Shown: one piece after another, positions 48,708-50,093 of the stretch
Layout: every line of letters begins with the position of its first letter
How positions within the stretch are numbered: the stretch's first letter is position 1
Source of the DNA: Paulinella micropora
Taxonomy: Eukaryota; Cercozoa; Imbricatea; Euglyphida
Assembly: GCA_009731375.1 (NCBI GenBank)
Contig: BJOX01000378.1
Location: 274,305 to 324,397, forward strand
Length of the DNA: 50,093 bases
Reading direction: 5' to 3'
Program-made: the position numbers and the translations under genes
Notes under the pieces: model-generated
What the model saw: the letters and a program-made list of their open reading frames with translations, nothing else
The model's database searches: none
Told to the model about the DNA's origin: nothing

Positions 48708-50093
48708 ATGTTTCCATGCATTGCAACACACCCCACGTGGGAATCATTACCTGTTGAATTACAACGAATCTATCAAACCTCTGCACACAACAATATCATC
48801 AAACCGCTTGCTAGTGCTCTGAGCAGGTGGGATGCAGGCGTTGCTGATGACGCTACCCTGCACAACGCTATCCTCGCCTTCCTAGCCTTCCCATCACTAG
48901 CACTTCAAATGTCCAAACGAAGACCGAGGAAGAAGCTTGAAGCTCAGCTGCAACGCCTCAGCATGCCATCATCAATCACCTCCGCCAGCATGCCGGCCCC
49001 TCCTGCTGATGATGACCGGCGGCCAAACCTTGATACAAAGGAACGGCTGATCAGGAACATCAAACGCATCACCAAGGGTAACAAGACCCATAAATCCGAT
49101 AAGATTACAAACCTAGATGCGCCTGCGGATATAACTGATTCCAAAGTACAAGAAAAGCTTGCTCATAAGCTGCTGAAGCGAGCTCCTAGCTCAAACAGCA
49201 GCGCTTTACCAAGCCCACCTAGCGTGGTATTGGTAAAAATTGAAGATGCTAATGTACGGGCAGCCATATCCCAGCTCCAGCGCGATAATCTTAGAGACAT
49301 TTATGGATGGACGCCCAAGCTCCTCCTATATCTTCTCGACGATCCTAACAGCAAGGATTGCCTCATCAGCCTACTATCTCACCTTGCACACAACAACATT
49401 CCTGCAATGACGAGACCCCACCTACGTGTCAGAGACTGCATGGGAAAGTGGTACAACGAAAAGAAAGAAAAGTTGCGGCCACTCTCGTGGGGATGTGGCC
49501 TCCTTACTATCGTCGATCGCGCCATTACTATCAAGCATGATCGAGCGCCAGGACAAGATACGCTCTTGGACCGTACACAATACGCTGTAGGCTTGAACGG
49601 AGGATCTCAAGCCGCTATCCTCACCATCCAGTCCATCCTCTCCTGCCCAGCAGCCCCTTCCCCAGCCTGCATTATCTTGGATGCAGAGAATTTCTTCAAC
49701 AGCAGAGAAAGGAAAGCAATGCTTCAAGCTGCCTACAATCAAGAGAAGCTTAAGTATCACTACGGCTGTATCGACCTACAATATAACAATGATGCGGAAT
49801 CATGGGTTGTCTTCAAAGATTGGTCAGGGAAGCCATACATGGGCATGGGCCACAACGATGGCTGTAATCAAGGCTGCTCTCTATCAATGGCACTGGCATG
49901 CAACTCCATGATTGGCCTTACGGAGGAAGCACTTGAGGGTACGCGAGCAGAGTGTATATCGTATGCAGACAACTTTCACTTCGTGGGTACCGATGCGGAA
50001 TCAGTCGTCGCTGCCACCAAGAAGTTCATTGCCAATAAGCCTTATGATCTCAACTTCAACATTGAATGCATCCTCTGGCCGTCACGCCATCCA
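48708..50093 (+). CDS. ORF2 reverse transcriptase, partial, YADN active site
   Basis: ATG 48708 lies two bases after the ORF1 stop, and the frame is open for 462 codons to the window end. The N-terminal 200 residues are unrecognised. RT blocks follow: LRPLSWGCGLLTIVDRAI, GLNGGSQAAILTIQSIL, motif A IILDAENFFNSRERKAM (about residue 325), motif B GCNQGCSLSMALACNSM and motif C SYADNFHFVG (about residue 420). Motif B and the GxxxAAI block place it with the non-LTR RTs of protists and basal animals. YADN replaces YxDD: the second metal-binding Asp is Asn, which would usually weaken activity. Endonuclease type not visible. The enzyme would copy element RNA at the target site. Confidence 0.75.
   Translation, partial: MFPCIATHPTWESLPVELQRIYQTSAHNNIIKPLASALSRWDAGVADDATLHNAILAFLAFPSLALQMSKRRPRKKLEAQLQRLSMPSSITSASMPAPPADDDRRPNLDTKERLIRNIKRITKGNKTHKSDKITNLDAPADITDSKVQEKLAHKLLKRAPSSNSSALPSPPSVVLVKIEDANVRAAISQLQRDNLRDIYGWTPKLLLYLLDDPNSKDCLISLLSHLAHNNIPAMTRPHLRVRDCMGKWYNEKKEKLRPLSWGCGLLTIVDRAITIKHDRAPGQDTLLDRTQYAVGLNGGSQAAILTIQSILSCPAAPSPACIILDAENFFNSRERKAMLQAAYNQEKLKYHYGCIDLQYNNDAESWVVFKDWSGKPYMGMGHNDGCNQGCSLSMALACNSMIGLTEEALEGTRAECISYADNFHFVGTDAESVVAATKKFIANKPYDLNFNIECILWPSRHP

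Larger units (their letters stand above)
47641..50093 (+). mobile_element. 5' part of a non-LTR retrotransposon, cut by window edge
   Basis: It begins immediately after the poly(A) of the previous copy, in the same orientation, with CTAAAGCAAG before an ATG at 47651. It contains an ORF1-like region and an ORF2 with RT. The 3' end is outside the window. Confidence 0.7.

Overview
The window is eukaryotic nuclear DNA from a draft assembly. Several 10-N gaps are flanked by duplicated contig ends. Genes with GT-AG introns, Ty1/copia, piggyBac and non-LTR elements, a tRNA-derived SINE and very abundant tetranucleotide repeats point to a unicellular eukaryote, alga or early-branching holozoan; the species cannot be named from sequence alone.

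Region 1 (1-19.6 kb) is a virus-like element related to the virophage / polinton-like world. It lies in a near-perfect inverted duplication: left arm about 1266-9450, right arm about 10037-17645, unique centre about 590 bp. Each arm carries, from centre outwards, a 106-aa protein, a divergent AT-hook protein, a TV-Pol-like polymerase fused to an SF3/DUF5906 helicase, an intergenic zone rich in CTATGGAC boxes, a 49-aa ORF, an F-box-like protein beside a decayed paralogue, a GIY-YIG nuclease beside a decayed paralogue, and a tyrosine recombinase. No capsid or packaging gene was seen. The polymerase-helicase and recombinase frames are broken at the same places in both arms. The centre is a broken HNH nuclease with a Cys/His tandem repeat. 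Outside the right arm lie three small ORFs, an 11-bp minisatellite and a 402-bp foldback.

Region 2 (19.6-34.3 kb) is a transposon graveyard: a piggyBac transposase with three catalytic Asp, a SINE on the minus strand, an 87-bp satellite, and a 9.45-kb Ty1/copia element on the minus strand with 196-bp LTRs that are about 99% identical although its reading frames are broken.

Region 3 (34.3-46 kb) is dominated by simple repeats, but the unique islands among them assemble into one minus-strand gene, 44172-36346. It has 13 exons totalling 1713 nt (570 codons plus stop) and encodes a signal peptide, a JmjC/cupin-8 domain with its HxD...H iron ligands, and a Cys-rich C-terminus. Its introns are almost wholly (GATA)n, (ACAT)n and (GTAG)n arrays, and the repeats themselves often supply the splice sites. 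Copies of exon edges are scattered in the introns.

Region 4 (46-50.1 kb) holds the 3' end of one non-LTR retrotransposon followed, after a poly(A) tract, by the 5' part of another in the same orientation. The reverse transcriptase of the second has YADN where YxDD is usual and runs off the window edge.
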